NCBI GenBank assembly: GCA_020226215.1
Contig: CM035235.1
Location: 73,185,283 to 73,249,282, forward strand
DNA from: Sindora glabra
Lineage: Eukaryota; Streptophyta; Magnoliopsida; Fabales; Fabaceae
Length of the DNA: 64,000 bases
Direction: 5' to 3'
How positions within the stretch are numbered: position 1 is the stretch's first letter; each line of letters opens with the position of its first letter. The position numbers were made by a program, and so were the translations under genes. Below are positions 62,099-64,000 of this stretch, piece after piece. Under the pieces are notes generated by a model. That model worked only from the letters and a program-made list of their open reading frames with translations. It was not told the DNA's origin and made no database searches.

Positions 62099-63800
62099 TT
62101 AATTACAAGGACAATTCTGCTATAGACAATAGAGAGAGAGAGAGAGAGAGAGAGAGTCACGCCTATATATATTTACAGGTAGCAATTTTCTTAAATTTAA
62201 ATAATAACTTTCTCAAATTCAAGTAGTAATTTCATAATAAAAATTTTAGAATATTTCTCGCTTCTCATTAGAAAAATTATTGTCCTAATTTAAAAAGGTT
62301 ACTACTTAAATTTAAGTCAAGAAAGTTACTTTCAAACGTGTACAAGCGTAACCCTATGTAATGTATCCTTAGCTTTTCCTTCTTACACGGAGCACCCATG
62401 TTTTTTCTTAAGTGTTCATTTAGATTGTATGAAGCAAAGTTTCTTCTTTATAAAACAGTCCCTTTTTGTCTGGTATTTGCTTTAATGGTTGACTATGGTG
62501 ATTGTCCACCAGGTTGTATGAAACTGCTTAACAGAGAAAAACCAGACAAATTCCTGCGTGAACTAGGTTAATCACAGATTTCATTGGATTCGTAAAATGA
62601 TACATAAAAACAGCAACAGGTGTAATTTTATACATGTATTTATTTTTCTCTTAAATGCACGATATCTGGATCAGAAAAGAAATTTTCGAGTTGAGGATTT
62701 AATTTTTTAAGGCTTACTTGATAACGCAACATTTTAAACTTTCTCGGATTCATATTTGATCTCTGAAAATCTTGGAAAAGCTAACATGCTTAGGTTGCAA
62801 ACTTTATATCCAATGACACCATACAATGTTCCATGATCCTTTTTGGTGGATAATAAGAGAACAGGCAATTGTTGCTAGATTGACAAATGTTATTCTCTCT
62901 TCCTATCCATTCTCTTTTTGCCGATGTGAAATTTATACTTCTCTACTGTATATAATACACTCTCAATAAAAATATGTATCAAACAATTTTCCAATAAATT
63001 ATAAACAAAATAAAAATATCTCATTTTGATGAATCTCACCACTTGCAAAAGGAATGCCCAGAAAAAATTAAAGTGTTACGAGATAATTAGGTGTTGATTC
63101 CTCACCACACAATATGCATGGGCACCTGGTGCCATTATCAAATATAATATGGCAGCATGCACTCAAGTTTAGTTCTGAGGAAGTTGCATGGCCAGCTAAG
63201 CTTGGGAAAAAAGGGTAATGTCACGTCTTTTTATGTCTCCTTGCTTAATTATTCCTTCATATCCAGGAAGCATGACACTTTTCGTGTTTGACTTATATTA
63301 ATGTAGACTACTCGTAGGTATCATTTTCTAAAATAAAATTTATTATACATTCGTATATAAGTGTTATAATTGGACGTAATTGGGCATTATGACACATCTA
63401 GAGAGAAACAGAAAATGAAAAAATAGTTACTATGAGTCAAAGTACAACAAATTATGTTTCTAAAATCTGACACAATTGTAATATTTCATACAATGTTATA
63501 ATTATATGTACATACCTACACGAAACTATGCATGTGTGTGATTATGGCGGATCCCAAAAATTATGATATGATGTGCATATGCAATCCCACAATGTACAGT
63601 AATTATTTTTCATCTTTAATTGGTCTGTCGCAATCCATTTATACATATCACAAAATAAATTAAATTTGCTGATCACCGGCTTTTTGTATTTTTTGGTACG
63701 TAAGTGGGTAAGAAAGAAAAACTATGCCCTGACAAAAATGAAGTCCACTAACGAAGGGGAAGAGTACCCGCCGCCGGCTCATCTCATGTCCTTTAATAAT
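62099..63800. other. Glutaredoxin 3' region and gene-free spacer
   Basis: A (GA)n microsatellite at 62131-62157 lies in the likely 3' UTR. 62160-62360 contains 'AAATTTAAGTAGTAA'-like words in both orientations. No further coding recognised up to 63800. Confidence 0.5.
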
Positions 63801-63804
63801 ACTA

Positions 63805-64000
63805 GTCTTCAGCTCTGATCTTTGCCATAGTATGAGCACAACTATTCCCCTCTCTCAAAGTGTGAGAGAATCTTACAGTCCACTCCCTCTTTGTGAGGTT
63901 TCTAATGTCTACAATAAGAGTACCATATTTGTGTCCCGCCTCCTTAACATTCTCACTCATGTGGAGGGTTTCTTTTGAGTCTAATTTACAAATAAACTTT
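63805..64000 (-). mobile_element. LINE RNase H relic, minus strand, cut by the window edge
   Basis: Minus-strand translation from the edge gives 'CKLDSKETLHMSENVKEAGH' and 'IVDIRNLTKREWTVRFSH', then after a frameshift 'TLREGNSCAHTMAKI', the C-terminal pattern of plant LINE-type RNase H (W.V...H..REGN..A..LA). A companion part should lie beyond 64000. Confidence 0.65.

Overview
This is a nuclear, AT-rich plant chromosome segment, almost certainly from a woody eudicot. Genes have GT-AG introns, and a plastid-type histidinol dehydrogenase, a CC-type glutaredoxin, secreted germin-like proteins and an HMG-CoA reductase relic are present. Intergenic DNA is filled with plant LINE, Copia, Gypsy, CACTA and MITE sequence. 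The HMG-CoA reductase relic reads like those of rosids (Malpighiales/Sapindales), but I cannot name the species.

Layout. 1-4038: degenerate LINE on the minus strand, lying against an orphan germin-gene 3' flank (4039-4430). 4.4-35.4 kb: an array of four same-strand, two-exon germin-like protein genes (GLP copies A-D, starts 9327, 18095, 23822 and 34292), each 215 codons and each with intact cupin metal ligands. The repeated unit also carries a distal upstream block, a CCAAT/GGCCGGC promoter block, a TATA box and a 3' flank. The space between copies is filled by different transposons in each interval: tandem repeats and MITEs before A, a LINE with a nested Gypsy LTR and a CACTA element between A and B, a Copia gag relic between B and C, and LTR-element, LINE and CACTA relics between C and D.

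36.5-46.8 kb is the conserved gene block: a nine-exon PP2C phosphatase (plus) and a 14-exon histidinol dehydrogenase (minus), tail to tail about 500 bp apart. 48187-52151: a dead Copia element with both LTRs and a perfect 5-bp target duplication. 52.2-55.5 kb: AT-rich DNA without a recognisable gene. 55520-58510: an intron-containing HMG-CoA reductase pseudogene with a lost start codon, a lost catalytic Glu, frameshifts and stops. 61790-62098: an intronless CCMC glutaredoxin. 63.8-64 kb: a LINE RNase H relic.

The genes do not form a pathway. The GLPs are apoplastic cupins, PP2C is a signalling phosphatase, HDH makes histidine in plastids, and the glutaredoxin is a likely transcriptional-redox regulator. 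I looked for an undescribed system and did not find one. The most informative material is the history of the GLP array (including evidence for a fifth copy to the left), the decay pattern of the Copia element, the pseudogene, and several MITE families defined here by their ends.
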